DNA of 64,000 nt from Blautia sp. Marseille-P3087 (GCF_900120195.1 NZ_LT635539.1:1934649-1998648), one strand, 5' to 3'. Shown: positions 8,754 through 18,321, numbered from the stretch's first letter. Numbers and translations: made by a program. The notes: generated by a model not told the origin, from the sequence alone.

Positions 8754-10640
8754 TTAATAAGTAAATACTGCAACTCCATATCCCGGAAGCGAATAACCGA
8801 AGGAATATTCTCTGTGATCGCATTCCTGTTCTTCTGCTTTAAAAATCTTTGGTTTGTCGAGGAGTCCGTTTTCATCCATGATCAGCTTGTACTGTTTTTT
8901 CTTCGGAACACCTACACGATAGTCTGGTCTGTCGACCGGTGTGTAATTTACCACAAACAGAAGATTATTTCGCTTCGTCGGTGATTTTCTTATCAGGCTG
9001 AAAATGCTTCTGTATGCATCATCCGCATTGATCCATTCAAAGCCTTCCGGATCATTGTCGGCTGCATACAGTGCCGGGTACTTCGTATACATATGAAGAA
9101 GTGTCTTCACAAAATTCTGAAGATCCTGATGCTTTTCTTCTTTGAGGAGATACCAGTCAAGTTCTCTCTCCTCACTCCATTCACGGAGCTGCCCGAACTC
9201 CTGTCCCATAAACAGAAGTTTCTTGCCCGGATGGAACAGCATAAACGCATATGCAGCTTTCAGATTACGGAACTTATCGTCCGGATATCCAGGCATTTTG
9301 TTAAGCATCGAACATTTCAGATGTACAACTTCATCATGAGAAATAACAAGTACATAATTTTCACTGTATGCATACGTCATGGAGAAGGTCATCTTGTTGT
9401 GATTGTCTTTACGGAAATACGGATCCAGCTTCATGTATTCAAGGAAATCGTTCATCCATCCCATATTCCACTTCAGCGAGAAACCGAGTCCACCGTCCTC
9501 TGCCTTACCGGTAACCAGCGGCCATGCCGTTGATTCCTCTGCAATCATGACAGTACCATGATTCCTGCCAAGCACAACTGTATTCAGATGTTTGAAAAAT
9601 TCGATTGCTTCGAGATTTTTGTTGTCACCATATTTATTGGCAACCCATTCCCCATCTTTCTTGCCGTAATCCAGATACAGCATAGATGCAACCGCATCGA
9701 CACGCAGACCGTCTACGTGGCATTCCTCTATCCAGAAAAGCGCATTGGCGATCAGGAAGTTTTTGACCTCCGGCCGGCCGTAGTTGTAAATCTTCGTTCC
9801 CCAATCCGGGTGCTCTCCCTGTCTCGGGTCTTCATGTTCATAAACAGCCGTTCCGTCAAAGTTTGCAAGTCCGTGTGCATCCTTCGGGAAATGTGCCGGA
9901 ACCCAGTCAAGAATAACACCTATCTTGTTGCGATGAAGATAATCTATCATATATTTGAAATCTTCTGCTGTTCCGTAGCGGGAAGTCGGTGCATAATAAC
10001 CGGTTACCTGATAGCCCCAGGAGCCATCAAACGGGTGCTCTGCAATTCCCATAAGTTCAACATGGGTATAGCCCATTTTCTTTACATAAGCAGCCAGCTC
10101 ATGTGCCAGTTCGCGATAATTGTAAAATCCCGGATCATCCTCATCCTTTGCTTCATGTTTCTTCCATGAACCGGGATGAACTTCATAAATTGCCATCGGA
10201 CTCTTTTTCTCATTAAATTCCGGACGGTGTTTCATCCAGGTAGTATCTTTCCATTTATAACTGGAAATATCTGCAATTCTGGATGCTGTTCCCGGACGAA
10301 GCTCCGCTTCATTGCCATATGGATCGGCTTTGTAAATTTCCTCACCGTGATAACCGATAATATAAAACTTATAAAGGTCACCGATTTTTGCCTCAGGTAT
10401 AAAAGTCTCATAGACTCCGATTGGTCCTGTCTTCTGCATCGGGTTCTTCTGAATATCCCATTCATTAAATTCACCCACTACAGAAACAGATCTGGCATTC
10501 GGTGCCCACACTGCAAAATAGACACCTTTTTTGCGTCCCCGCATCGTAGGATGCGCTCCGAGCTTTTTATAAATGTCGTAATGGGTTCCCTGTCCGAACA
10601 GATACTGATCCAGCTCTGTAAACTGCAACTTCTCTCCCAT
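8754..10640 (-). CDS. glgB: 1,4-alpha-glucan branching enzyme
   Basis: Forms alpha-1,6 branches in glycogen. The 628-residue protein has the N-terminal CBM48 module (YFAVWAPNARSVSVVGEFNEW), a GH13 barrel with the nucleophile in DGLRVDAVASM, the acid/base Glu in IAEESTAWP and the VISHDEV motif, then a C-terminal all-beta domain. Length is typical. GGGAGGT lies 8 bases before the ATG. It is transcribed alone from a strong promoter at 10767-10739 and ends at the hairpin at 8693-8728. With glgP (32999-35455) and pgi (50151-51731) it covers glycogen synthesis and breakdown, although glgA and glgC are not in this window. Confidence 0.98.
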   Translation of the reverse strand: MGEKLQFTELDQYLFGQGTHYDIYKKLGAHPTMRGRKKGVYFAVWAPNARSVSVVGEFNEWDIQKNPMQKTGPIGVYETFIPEAKIGDLYKFYIIGYHGEEIYKADPYGNEAELRPGTASRIADISSYKWKDTTWMKHRPEFNEKKSPMAIYEVHPGSWKKHEAKDEDDPGFYNYRELAHELAAYVKKMGYTHVELMGIAEHPFDGSWGYQVTGYYAPTSRYGTAEDFKYMIDYLHRNKIGVILDWVPAHFPKDAHGLANFDGTAVYEHEDPRQGEHPDWGTKIYNYGRPEVKNFLIANALFWIEECHVDGLRVDAVASMLYLDYGKKDGEWVANKYGDNKNLEAIEFFKHLNTVVLGRNHGTVMIAEESTAWPLVTGKAEDGGLGFSLKWNMGWMNDFLEYMKLDPYFRKDNHNKMTFSMTYAYSENYVLVISHDEVVHLKCSMLNKMPGYPDDKFRNLKAAYAFMLFHPGKKLLFMGQEFGQLREWSEERELDWYLLKEEKHQDLQNFVKTLLHMYTKYPALYAADNDPEGFEWINADDAYRSIFSLIRKSPTKRNNLLFVVNYTPVDRPDYRVGVPKKKQYKLIMDENGLLDKPKIFKAEEQECDHREYSFGYSLPGYGVAVFTY

Positions 10641-10738
10641 TCAAACGTACCTCCCTTAATTGTTAATTTGCTACTTTCTGATTCTTCATCGGCATTATGC
10701 ACATGATTAACGCCGATCTTTCGTATTTTTATAGACAC

Positions 10739-10767
10739 ATTATACCAATCCATATAGTTCCCGTCAA
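10739..10767 (-). promoter_or_regulatory. Sigma-A type promoter of glgB
   Basis: On the minus strand TTGACG (10767-10762) and TATAAT (10744-10739) are 17 bases apart. The leader of about 90 bases contains an ATCGGC/GCCGAT hairpin. Confidence 0.8.
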
Positions 10768-10811
10768 TTAAAACAACAAGAAGTCTGTAAGAAAAAAATT
10801 ACAGAAAACGT

Positions 10812-10875
10812 AAAAAAAGAGAACTTGTCCGGCAGGAATGTATCTGTACTTCCCTGCCATTCATGTCCTCTTTTG
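10812..10875 (-). terminator. Rho-independent terminator of the deacetylase gene
   Basis: On the minus strand a long interrupted stem (AAAAGAGGAC...GGCAGG with CCTGCC...CTCTTTTTTT) ends in seven T residues, just after the stop at 10895. Confidence 0.8.
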
Positions 10876-10894
10876 TAAGCTGCTTTATTCCGTA

Positions 10895-12238
10895 TTACTC
10901 CTCCGAATAATCGCCTTCATCATAACTTCCGTCATCGGAACTTCCATCATCGTAGGAACCATCATCTGAAGATTCATCATCGGCAGAGCCATCGTCAGAA
11001 CTTCCATCCGATGTATCTGTACTTCCGTCATTAGAAGTATCCGTACCATCTGTGCTTTCATCACCGGATGTATCTGTGGTATTTCCGCTGTATCCTGCAA
11101 CGATTCCCTTCTGCAGGGAGCTATCCCAGAAATCAGAATAATTGGCACCCTGTAAGGTAACTCCCTTCGCTGCTGCCAGCTCGCTGACAGTCATCAGCTT
11201 ATATCCTTTCTGCACAAGTTCCGGAATCATCTTGATTGCCGCCTGTACAGAAGGTTCATGAATATCATGCATCAGAATGATAGAACCATCTGTAAGGTCA
11301 CCATTCATAACTGCATCATAGTCCTTGTTTACATCCAGATAACTCCAGTCCAGAGAATCCAGTGACCATGTAAAAAACGGTTTACCTACAGTAGAAATGA
11401 TATCATCACTCCAGTTGCCATAAGGTGCACGTGCCACACTTGCTTTCTGTCCACAGGCTTTTTCCAGTGCTGCATCTGTATCCGAAAACTGTTTTGCCAC
11501 AGAGTCCATACTCAGATCATAAAGATTCGGGTGATCCCAGGAATGGCTGCCGATCTCACAGCCGATATCCGCCATACGCTGTACTGTGGATTCCCAGCTT
11601 CCTACATTCTGTCCAAGCATAAAGAATGTCGCATGTGCATTGTTTTCTTCCAGACAGTCAAGAAGTTCATCAGTGTATTCTCCCGGACCATCATCAAAAG
11701 TAAATGCAATTCGTGTCTTATGCTGACTCGGATCATAAGTACCATCATCGTTGAAGTAATAATCATCAAATCCAACTTCCACCCATCCGGTCTTTATGTA
11801 ACCGTTATCATCAAAGTAATATGTAGAACCATCGATTTCCTGCATACCGCCGGCGAAATATGTACCATCTGCATTCTGATACCATTTGCCGTTTTCATCG
11901 TCATGCCATCCGGTTGTAAGCTGTGCCGCTTTCGTCAGATCGCTCTGCCCTTTGACCGGCTGGCGTATCGCCGCGTTTGTTTCTGTACTCGTATCTCCTG
12001 TATCTGTACTGTCCGAACTGCTGTCAGTAGTTGTGCTGTCTGTCTCTGCCTGTACCTGCTGTGGTTTCTCTGTATTTCCGCCACCGGCTCTGTTAATAAC
12101 CGGAAGAATGATTCCGCGGATTACAAAAATCAGTACCAAAATGATTGCAACGACATATGCACCCTTTTTCATCATCTGCCGTCGTCTTATCTGCTGTTGC
12201 TTTTTGCGCATTCGTTCGCGCAATACCCTCTTATCCAT
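10895..12238 (-). CDS. Membrane-anchored polysaccharide deacetylase with cell-wall-binding repeats
   Basis: A carbohydrate esterase family 4 enzyme, probably deacetylating peptidoglycan or another surface glycan. It has a very basic N-terminus, one membrane helix near residues 25-47, a Ser/Thr-rich linker and choline-binding-like repeats (GWHDDENGKWYQNADGTYF, STYYFDDNGYIKTGW). A NodB domain follows, with TFDDGP near 180, the metal-binding GSHSWDHPN, RAPYGNWS and the terminal ILMHDIHE. A low-complexity Asp/Ser/Gly tail ends the chain. All CE4 motifs are intact. ATG at 12238 is preferred; GTG at 12247 is possible and the Shine-Dalgarno AGGTGGAG lies between them. It has its own promoter at 12311-12283. 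Confidence 0.92.
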   Translation of the reverse strand: MDKRVLRERMRKKQQQIRRRQMMKKGAYVVAIILVLIFVIRGIILPVINRAGGGNTEKPQQVQAETDSTTTDSSSDSTDTGDTSTETNAAIRQPVKGQSDLTKAAQLTTGWHDDENGKWYQNADGTYFAGGMQEIDGSTYYFDDNGYIKTGWVEVGFDDYYFNDDGTYDPSQHKTRIAFTFDDGPGEYTDELLDCLEENNAHATFFMLGQNVGSWESTVQRMADIGCEIGSHSWDHPNLYDLSMDSVAKQFSDTDAALEKACGQKASVARAPYGNWSDDIISTVGKPFFTWSLDSLDWSYLDVNKDYDAVMNGDLTDGSIILMHDIHEPSVQAAIKMIPELVQKGYKLMTVSELAAAKGVTLQGANYSDFWDSSLQKGIVAGYSGNTTDTSGDESTDGTDTSNDGSTDTSDGSSDDGSADDESSDDGSYDDGSSDDGSYDEGDYSEE

Positions 12239-12282
12239 TGACTCCACCTGCTGTATTTTCTATATCTTTATCTTTTCTTATT

Positions 12283-12311
12283 ATCATAACGCATTTAATT
12301 CTGAAATACAA
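12283..12311 (-). promoter_or_regulatory. Sigma-A type promoter of the deacetylase gene
   Basis: TTGTAT (12311-12306) and TATGAT (12288-12283) on the minus strand are separated by 17 bases. They lie between the nagA stop and the deacetylase start. Confidence 0.65.
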
Positions 12312-12321
12312 TGACAGGTAT

Positions 12322-13422
12322 TTAAATAACTCTCTTTAATTCAAGATTTTCACTTACAAGCAGTAAGTCCGCCTGCTTTCCGATTCGAATAGAACCAACA
12401 CGGTCAAATATTCCAATACTTCTGGCAGGATTTGCGGTTGCCGCCATAATCGCCTGTTCCAGTGGAATTCCAAATTCTACGGCTTTGCACATACATCCAT
12501 AAAGATTCGTCGCAGAACCGGCAAGCGTGCCATCTTTCAGAACTGCTTTTCGATCCTTAACAGTTACTTCCTGTCCGCCAAGCTCATATGTACCATTTTC
12601 CATCCCTGTCGCACGCATAGAATCACTGATGAGGATCACACGCTCCGGTCCGAACAGCCGAAATGCTGCGCGGATTGCAGACGGATGAATGTGATATCCG
12701 TCGCAGATCAACTCAACCATGCACTCCGGATCATCCATTGCCGCACCGATCAGTCCCGGTGCTCTGTGCCCAAAAGGCTGCATCGCATTGTAAAGATGCG
12801 TAACATGATGCGCACCAAGCTTCATTGCTCTTGATGCGCAATCATAATCTGCTGCTGTATGTCCCAGTGAAATGCAGACCTCTTCGTGCATTTCCTTTAT
12901 AAATTCTTCTGCACCTTCCATATTCGGAGCAAGTGTAACAAGACGCACCAGGCCATCGACATCCTGATTCAGTTCTCTTACAAATGCCGCATCCGGTGCT
13001 GCGATCCATTCCTCTACATGTGCACCCTTTTTGACAGGATCAAGAAACGGTCCCTCCATATTGATGCCGACAACTTTAGCTCCCTCTTCTGTCTGTGCGC
13101 CTTTGATTGAAGCAAAGATCTGGCGGAGCCGTTCTTTTGGAAATGTCATCGATGTCGGGCAGTAGGAAGTAATTCCGCAGCGTTTTTCGTACTGCAGGAT
13201 CTTCTTAAGTCCTTCCGGATTTCCATCGGAAAAATCCTCCCCCGCTGCACCGTGACTGTGGATATCCACAAGTCCCGGCAGTACCAGCAGACCTTCTGCA
13301 TCTATGACTTTTCCGTCATCCTGATATTCGGCTTTGTCTACCAGACGATGATCGTTGATATAAAGTGCCTGTTCCAGAAAACTTCCATCCTCCTGAAACA
13401 CCTTTCCGCCTTTTATGATCAT
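12322..13422 (-). CDS. nagA: N-acetylglucosamine-6-phosphate deacetylase
   Basis: Converts GlcNAc-6-phosphate to glucosamine-6-phosphate, the entry step for recycled or imported amino sugars. The 366-residue amidohydrolase has the metal motif DIHSHGAAGEDFSDG, the Glu in NMEGPFLDP, the metal histidines in GHTAADYDC and HVTHLYNAM, and the catalytic Asp in ISDSMRATG. Its ATG overlaps the TGA of the trigger-factor-like gene (ATGA), so translation is coupled. It is placed with genes for wall glycan processing, which fits recycling of wall amino sugars; nagB is not in the window. Confidence 0.96.
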   Translation of the reverse strand: MIIKGGKVFQEDGSFLEQALYINDHRLVDKAEYQDDGKVIDAEGLLVLPGLVDIHSHGAAGEDFSDGNPEGLKKILQYEKRCGITSYCPTSMTFPKERLRQIFASIKGAQTEEGAKVVGINMEGPFLDPVKKGAHVEEWIAAPDAAFVRELNQDVDGLVRLVTLAPNMEGAEEFIKEMHEEVCISLGHTAADYDCASRAMKLGAHHVTHLYNAMQPFGHRAPGLIGAAMDDPECMVELICDGYHIHPSAIRAAFRLFGPERVILISDSMRATGMENGTYELGGQEVTVKDRKAVLKDGTLAGSATNLYGCMCKAVEFGIPLEQAIMAATANPARSIGIFDRVGSIRIGKQADLLLVSENLELKRVI

Positions 13423-14717
13423 TCTTCAGCTACCTCGTCTGTAGCGTCCTCTGCGGCTGCATCTTCGGTATCCACATTATCTTCTGTATCATCGCCCGTA
13501 TCAATATCCATGGATTCATCATATTCTTCCAGATCATAACCTTCGTCTACCGCATCCGCATCATCACCTGCTACTTCTGTGACATTTGCATTATCAACGA
13601 TAAAACGCTCTACACGCAGAAGAGCCAGTGATTCATTGACTTCCTGTTCGCCGTATGTCTCGATCATTTCATCAATGCTTGCAAATCCATATTCCTCAAT
13701 CAGATCATCTTTTAACTTCTGAGTTTCTTCATCATCAATGCTGAGTCCTTCTGCATCCATGATTCCCTGCACGATCAGATTCTGTTCTACTTTGGACTCT
13801 GCATACTGCTGGCATTCTGACTCATAATCTTCCTCTGACATTCCCTGAGATTTCAGGAAATCAGCCATCTCCATACCGGCATCTTTCACATATTTTTCAT
13901 TGAGTTCCTGATAGGATTTCTTTGCTGCATCAACATCTTCTTTCGGATAATCTTTGATTTCGGAAGCTGCCTGTACTTCATTCCATGCATCACTGTAAAG
14001 CTCATAATCTGCGGTCTGCACAGCTGTGTCTTCAAGCTGTGTCTTAACTGCTGCGCGGTATTCATCAACAGTCTTATATTCTGTATTCTCAGCTACCCAT
14101 TCATCAGTCAGTTCTGCCGGACGGGTAAATTTCTGAAGTGTAACTTTAAATACAACAGCTTTTCCTGCTACGGATTCTTCATAATAATCGTCAGGGAAAG
14201 TCAGATCCAGTTCTTTTGTTTCACCGGATTTCATTCCGACAATGCCATCCTCAAATCCGTCGATCATCTCACCGTCACCGACCACAAGCTCATAATCTTC
14301 TGCAGAACCACCGTCAAATTCTTTGCCGTCAATAGTTCCTGTAAAATTGATAGTTACAGTATCTCCATTTTCTACGGTGCCGTCTTTTACTTCAGTACCA
14401 TTATCTTCCAGATTATAATTGATCTCTGCCTGCACATCATCGTCTGTAACTGGCTGTGAAGTACGGGTAAGTTCCAGTCCCTTATATTCACCTATTGTCA
14501 CATATTTGGAAACATCTTTGACGGAAACCAGTCTGTTTTCCCCGGAAGAATCTGTTTCTTTTGTGTCTGTATCGGTGCTGTCTTTCTCTGAATCTTCACT
14601 GTCCTTTGTATCAGTTGTTTCTGTGGTCGTTTTTTCTGTATCAGATGATTTGCCGCATGCGGCTGCTGAAACCGCCATACACATAATTAACATTGCAACT
14701 ACTGCTTTTTTCTTCAT
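13419..14717 (-). CDS. Trigger-factor-like lipoprotein with FKBP domain
   Basis: Probably an extracytoplasmic folding factor. The 432-residue protein has a lipoprotein signal (Cys21 after SAAA) and a Thr/Asp/Ser-rich linker. Next come a short segment like the end of the trigger-factor N-terminal domain and an FKBP domain (NGDTVTINFTGTIDGKEFDGG, LTFPDDYYEESVAGK). The trigger-factor C-terminal helical region follows (AELTDEWVAENTEYKTVDEYR onward), then an acidic tail. The ribosome-binding signature of cytosolic trigger factor is not seen. AAGGGAGC lies 6 bases before the ATG. It sits between a deacetylase-like gene (27-base gap) and nagA (4-base overlap). It resembles the lipoprotein at 485-2014 only in the FKBP part. 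Confidence 0.88.
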   Translation of the reverse strand: MKKKAVVAMLIMCMAVSAAACGKSSDTEKTTTETTDTKDSEDSEKDSTDTDTKETDSSGENRLVSVKDVSKYVTIGEYKGLELTRTSQPVTDDDVQAEINYNLEDNGTEVKDGTVENGDTVTINFTGTIDGKEFDGGSAEDYELVVGDGEMIDGFEDGIVGMKSGETKELDLTFPDDYYEESVAGKAVVFKVTLQKFTRPAELTDEWVAENTEYKTVDEYRAAVKTQLEDTAVQTADYELYSDAWNEVQAASEIKDYPKEDVDAAKKSYQELNEKYVKDAGMEMADFLKSQGMSEEDYESECQQYAESKVEQNLIVQGIMDAEGLSIDDEETQKLKDDLIEEYGFASIDEMIETYGEQEVNESLALLRVERFIVDNANVTEVAGDDADAVDEGYDLEEYDESMDIDTGDDTEDNVDTEDAAAEDATDEVAEE

Positions 14718-14744
14718 AATAAAGCTCCCTTCATTTTAACATCT

Positions 14745-16085
14745 TTACATTTGAGGTACCGGTGTCGGTCTGGAAGAATCCCATACATCAGCCACATCAA
14801 AGAGGTCACTGAGCATTTCCGGATTGTAATACATACGATATCCATCGAGATTTCTTCTTCCCTGACGGAAATACTGGTCTGTGATCTGTACAAAATACTG
14901 GCTGGAATCTACATTACAGAAATAATCATATCCTGCACTCTTGTAATACTGGAATTTCGGGTTATCTGAAGAATATCCCGACCAGTCACCGATATCGGCA
15001 CCAAATGCAAAGATGATCATATCGGTATCTCCAAGGATCGGTGCAACATAAGATTTCCATTTCTGGTCATCCGTCTTAAGGTCTTCTGCGGAACGCTCCG
15101 TTGCATTCATATGTCCCCACGTGTGGCTTGCAAATTCCCATCCTTCTGCCTTCATGGCATCAGCAACTTTTGTCGCATCTGCCACATCCTGATCATAGTC
15201 AAAATCCGGATTGTCTTCCAGGAATTTCTTCTGATCATCCTGTAAGTTCTCACCGGTCTTGTAAGCAATATCGGTTCTGTATCCAAGCACTCCGTTGTAT
15301 CCGGTCATAGCAAGGATTCCCTTGCGTCCATGATAAGAAAAATCCGGATGTTCTTTAATGAAAGTATCCAAAAGCGGTACAAGATCGTAATCACCGACTG
15401 ATACACTTCCATCTGCTTCGACGTATTCGTTCTTTACCTCTCCATTCTCATCCAGCACCAGTTTCGATGCACAGCCATCACCATCCATGTAGTGATAATA
15501 GCTGACATCATCCTGTGAAAGAACAAATGGAATCTTGCCTTCCGGCACCATGATCTTGCCACGGCTCATCGTACCGTCATCATTCACTGTCGCCATATCA
15601 TGTGGACTTACCAGAACATATCCCTTGTCATACATGATCTGAATAATTTTATTGAACTCACTGACTGTCGTCATTACCTGATTATAATTTCCTGATTTTG
15701 AATCACCGTCAAAAGCTCTGCCTGTATCATCAATCAGCGTATGAAAAAAAACATGTGTGATCTGCTCCAGTGGATATTCCACCAGTGTGGATTTGGCAAC
15801 CTGACATTTTGCTGCAAGATCCATATAATCTTTATTTGTATCAAAATCATCCTGCTGTTTCAGAAGTTTGATTGCTTCATCATAATTGTACTGCTGGTAC
15901 ATCAGCGTTGCCTGATCCAGCACCGAACCCTCACTCTCTGAAGTATCATCTTTCTTATCTGAATCCTTTTTGGCTGCTGAAACAGTCTGCGTAAGTCTGT
16001 TTCCGATGTCTGTCGGGAAATAACCTCCGCCTGCCAGAACAGCGGCTGTCAGAACAGCTGTCAGTATCATTGCTCTTTTTTTCAT
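14745..16085 (-). CDS. Secreted polysaccharide deacetylase-like protein
   Basis: The 446-residue protein has a signal peptide (MKKRAMILTAVLTAAVLAGG), a short helical repeat-like part (QATLMYQQYNYDEAIKLLKQ) and a NodB-like domain. Metal-ligand candidates are the Asp pair in VLSQDDVSYYHYMDGDG and the histidines in FASHTWGHMNATE. The canonical TFDDGP is not present, so this belongs to a divergent CE4 branch and catalysis is likely but not certain. It is a tandem paralogue of the next gene upstream (24-base gap); both end in a similar S/A-R-P-T-P-V-P motif. Likely substrate: a surface or wall polysaccharide. Confidence 0.8.
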   Translation of the reverse strand: MKKRAMILTAVLTAAVLAGGGYFPTDIGNRLTQTVSAAKKDSDKKDDTSESEGSVLDQATLMYQQYNYDEAIKLLKQQDDFDTNKDYMDLAAKCQVAKSTLVEYPLEQITHVFFHTLIDDTGRAFDGDSKSGNYNQVMTTVSEFNKIIQIMYDKGYVLVSPHDMATVNDDGTMSRGKIMVPEGKIPFVLSQDDVSYYHYMDGDGCASKLVLDENGEVKNEYVEADGSVSVGDYDLVPLLDTFIKEHPDFSYHGRKGILAMTGYNGVLGYRTDIAYKTGENLQDDQKKFLEDNPDFDYDQDVADATKVADAMKAEGWEFASHTWGHMNATERSAEDLKTDDQKWKSYVAPILGDTDMIIFAFGADIGDWSGYSSDNPKFQYYKSAGYDYFCNVDSSQYFVQITDQYFRQGRRNLDGYRMYYNPEMLSDLFDVADVWDSSRPTPVPQM

Positions 16086-16109
16086 CTCATTGTTCCCCTT
16101 TACTTATCA

Positions 16110-17600
16110 TCAGCCCATTGGCGGCACCGGTGTCGGTCTGGCAGGATCAAACACACTCTTTGCATCAAAGAGATCCTCCAGAAGTTCCGGATTGTAATAC
16201 ATACGGTATCCGTCTAAATTTCTTCTCCCCTGACGGAAATACCGGTCTCGTATCTGTACAAAATATTTGCTCGAATCTACATTACAATAATAGTTATATC
16301 CCATACTCTTCAGATATTCAAACTTATCTCCGGAATAATCTTCTGCATCTGTAAGATCTGTTCCGAAAGCAAAAATAATAATATCTGTCCCACCGATCAG
16401 CGGATCCACGTTATCCTTAAATTTCTGCGTATCTGCCTGCAAAGTCTCCAGTGAGATCTGTCCGATATTCTGATGTCCCCATGTATGACTTGCAAATAAC
16501 CATCCTTCTTCTTTCATGGCATCGGCAACCTTTTTGGCACCTTCCCGCTCTTTTTCAAGGCTGAAATCCGGGTGATTATCCAACCATTCTACTTTATTGT
16601 CATCCAGATCATCCGGTCTTGTCTCATAGCTCTGATCAGTACGGTAACCAAGGATGCCATTGTATCCGGTGAGTGCCACAATCCCCTTTGCTCCTCTGTA
16701 GGAAAAATCCGGATGCTTCTCAACGAAACGGTCGATCAGTGGAACCATGTCATAGTCACCAACTGAAATGCTTCCGTCGTCTTCTACATATTCATTACGA
16801 ACCTTGCCTTCATCATCTACCACAAGTTTCGTTGCATATCCGTCTCCATCCATATAATGATAATAGCAGACATCATCCTGTGACAGTACAAACGGAATCT
16901 TGCCCGGCGGAAGAAGAATCTCTCCCGGTGTCATTGTACCGTCATCGTTCGCCTTAGCCATATCGTAAATACTGACCATGACATAGCCCTTTTCATACAT
17001 GGTCTCCGTGATCTTGTTGAATTCATCGATCGTTGTCATGACCTGATTGTAATCCGCTTCTTTATAATCACCGTCAAAAGCTTTAGACGTATCTTTGATC
17101 AGTGTATGGTAAAAAACATGCGTCACTTCTTCCAGCGGCCATGAAGTACAGGAATCTCTGTCTGATTCGTATTCTTTTACCGCATTCTGCATATCGGTAT
17201 TGCTCTCGTAGTCCGACTGTTTCTTAAGAAGATCGATCGCACTCTGATAATCATACTGCGCGGCCAGAAGCTTCGCCTGATCCATTGCACTTGGTCCCTG
17301 CTGCTCCGCCGGGACTTCCTGTGAATCTTCTTTCTTCTGTGTCTCTTTCGCAGAAGATGCTGACTGTGTACTGCTGTGACGGATAAAACCAGCAATACCA
17401 TTCACGGCCCCTGCTACTACCACGAGTGTAATAATACCTGTCGCCCCAAGGATCATAAGCTTTTTCCTGCGTTCCCTCTTCTGGCGTCTCAGTCTGCGCT
17501 GACGGCGTCTCTCCCTCAGCTCACGGTCTATATCATCAGTCATATCCGTATATCCGCCCTCTCGGTCTGTATCCGTATTTTTGTTCTCTGTCTCTTTCAT
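16110..17600 (-). CDS. Membrane-anchored polysaccharide deacetylase-like protein, paralogue
   Basis: The 496-residue protein has a highly basic cytoplasmic start (RERRRQRRLRRQKRERRKK) and one membrane helix near residues 50-70. The same helical part and divergent NodB domain as the downstream gene follow (VLSQDDVCYYHYMDGDG, FASHTWGHQNIG, RQGRRNLDGYRMYYNPE). It is therefore a type II membrane form, while its partner looks secreted. AGGGAG lies 5 bases before the ATG. It is first in the series of this gene, the secreted paralogue, the trigger-factor-like gene and nagA. Asp and His ligands are preserved; the substrate is unknown. Confidence 0.8.
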   Translation of the reverse strand: MKETENKNTDTDREGGYTDMTDDIDRELRERRRQRRLRRQKRERRKKLMILGATGIITLVVVAGAVNGIAGFIRHSSTQSASSAKETQKKEDSQEVPAEQQGPSAMDQAKLLAAQYDYQSAIDLLKKQSDYESNTDMQNAVKEYESDRDSCTSWPLEEVTHVFYHTLIKDTSKAFDGDYKEADYNQVMTTIDEFNKITETMYEKGYVMVSIYDMAKANDDGTMTPGEILLPPGKIPFVLSQDDVCYYHYMDGDGYATKLVVDDEGKVRNEYVEDDGSISVGDYDMVPLIDRFVEKHPDFSYRGAKGIVALTGYNGILGYRTDQSYETRPDDLDDNKVEWLDNHPDFSLEKEREGAKKVADAMKEEGWLFASHTWGHQNIGQISLETLQADTQKFKDNVDPLIGGTDIIIFAFGTDLTDAEDYSGDKFEYLKSMGYNYYCNVDSSKYFVQIRDRYFRQGRRNLDGYRMYYNPELLEDLFDAKSVFDPARPTPVPPMG

Positions 17601-17778
17601 ACTAACTCCCTGTATGGTTTATTCTGTAATTCCTAGTATACCCGTAAATCGGTGTATTTTATTACAGCCTGCTGATTTTTACATGTTCCACATATAAGAA
17701 ATATGTTTCCATTATACCTGTTTGCCCGCTGTATTTCCATATCTTTTCCTGTTCTTCATGGAATTTTCCTGAATTTGT

Positions 17779-17807
17779 TTGCCTTTTGTAATAAATGATG
17801 TTAGAAT
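17779..17807 (+). promoter_or_regulatory. Promoter of the 147-residue membrane protein gene
   Basis: TTGCCT (17779-17784) and TAGAAT (17802-17807) are 17 bases apart, about 50 bases before the ATG. Confidence 0.6.
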
Positions 17808-17857
17808 ATATTTCGCATGACATTAGTTTGTAAATTTACATATTGAGGAGGGTATTT

Positions 17858-18301
17858 ATGAGTACACTTACCATCGTCCTTCTTGTAATCCTGATCATCC
17901 TGATCGGTGCTCTGATTGCTCTTTATTTCTTTGGAAAGAAAGCTCAGAAGAAACAAGAAGAACAGCAGGCTCAGATTGAAGCAGCAAAACAAACCGTATC
18001 TATGCTGATTATTGATAAGAAACGGCTTCCATTAAAAGAATCCGGTCTTCCGCAGATGGTGATCGATCAGGCTCCGAAGCTTATGCGTCGTTCCAAACTT
18101 CCGATTGTTAAAGCAAAAGTCGGACCGAAGATCTCCGTACTGATCGCAGACGAAAAAGTCTTTGATCTGATTCCGGTTAAGAAAGAAGTCAAAGCAGAAG
18201 TCAGCGGTTTATACATCGTTGGTGTAAAAGGAATCCGTGGTTCCCTTGAGACTCCGGCTCCTAAGAAAAAAGGCTTCTTCGCCAGATTACGTAATAAATA
18301 A
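17858..18301 (+). CDS. Small membrane-anchored conserved protein
   Basis: No named family is recognised with confidence. The 147-residue protein has one N-terminal membrane helix (TIVLLVILIILIGALIALYFF), then a Lys/Gln/Glu-rich helical stretch and a basic cytoplasmic domain with beta-rich segments (VKAKVGPKISVLIADEKVFDLIPVKKEV). It ends in a Lys/Arg tail. The start at 17858 follows GAGGAGGG at 6 bases; a frame-open extension to 17843 has no ribosome site. It is monocistronic with its own promoter and a strong terminator. Confidence 0.75.
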   Translation: MSTLTIVLLVILIILIGALIALYFFGKKAQKKQEEQQAQIEAAKQTVSMLIIDKKRLPLKESGLPQMVIDQAPKLMRRSKLPIVKAKVGPKISVLIADEKVFDLIPVKKEVKAEVSGLYIVGVKGIRGSLETPAPKKKGFFARLRNK

Positions 18302-18321
18302 TTTCATACGGATCATAAAGC

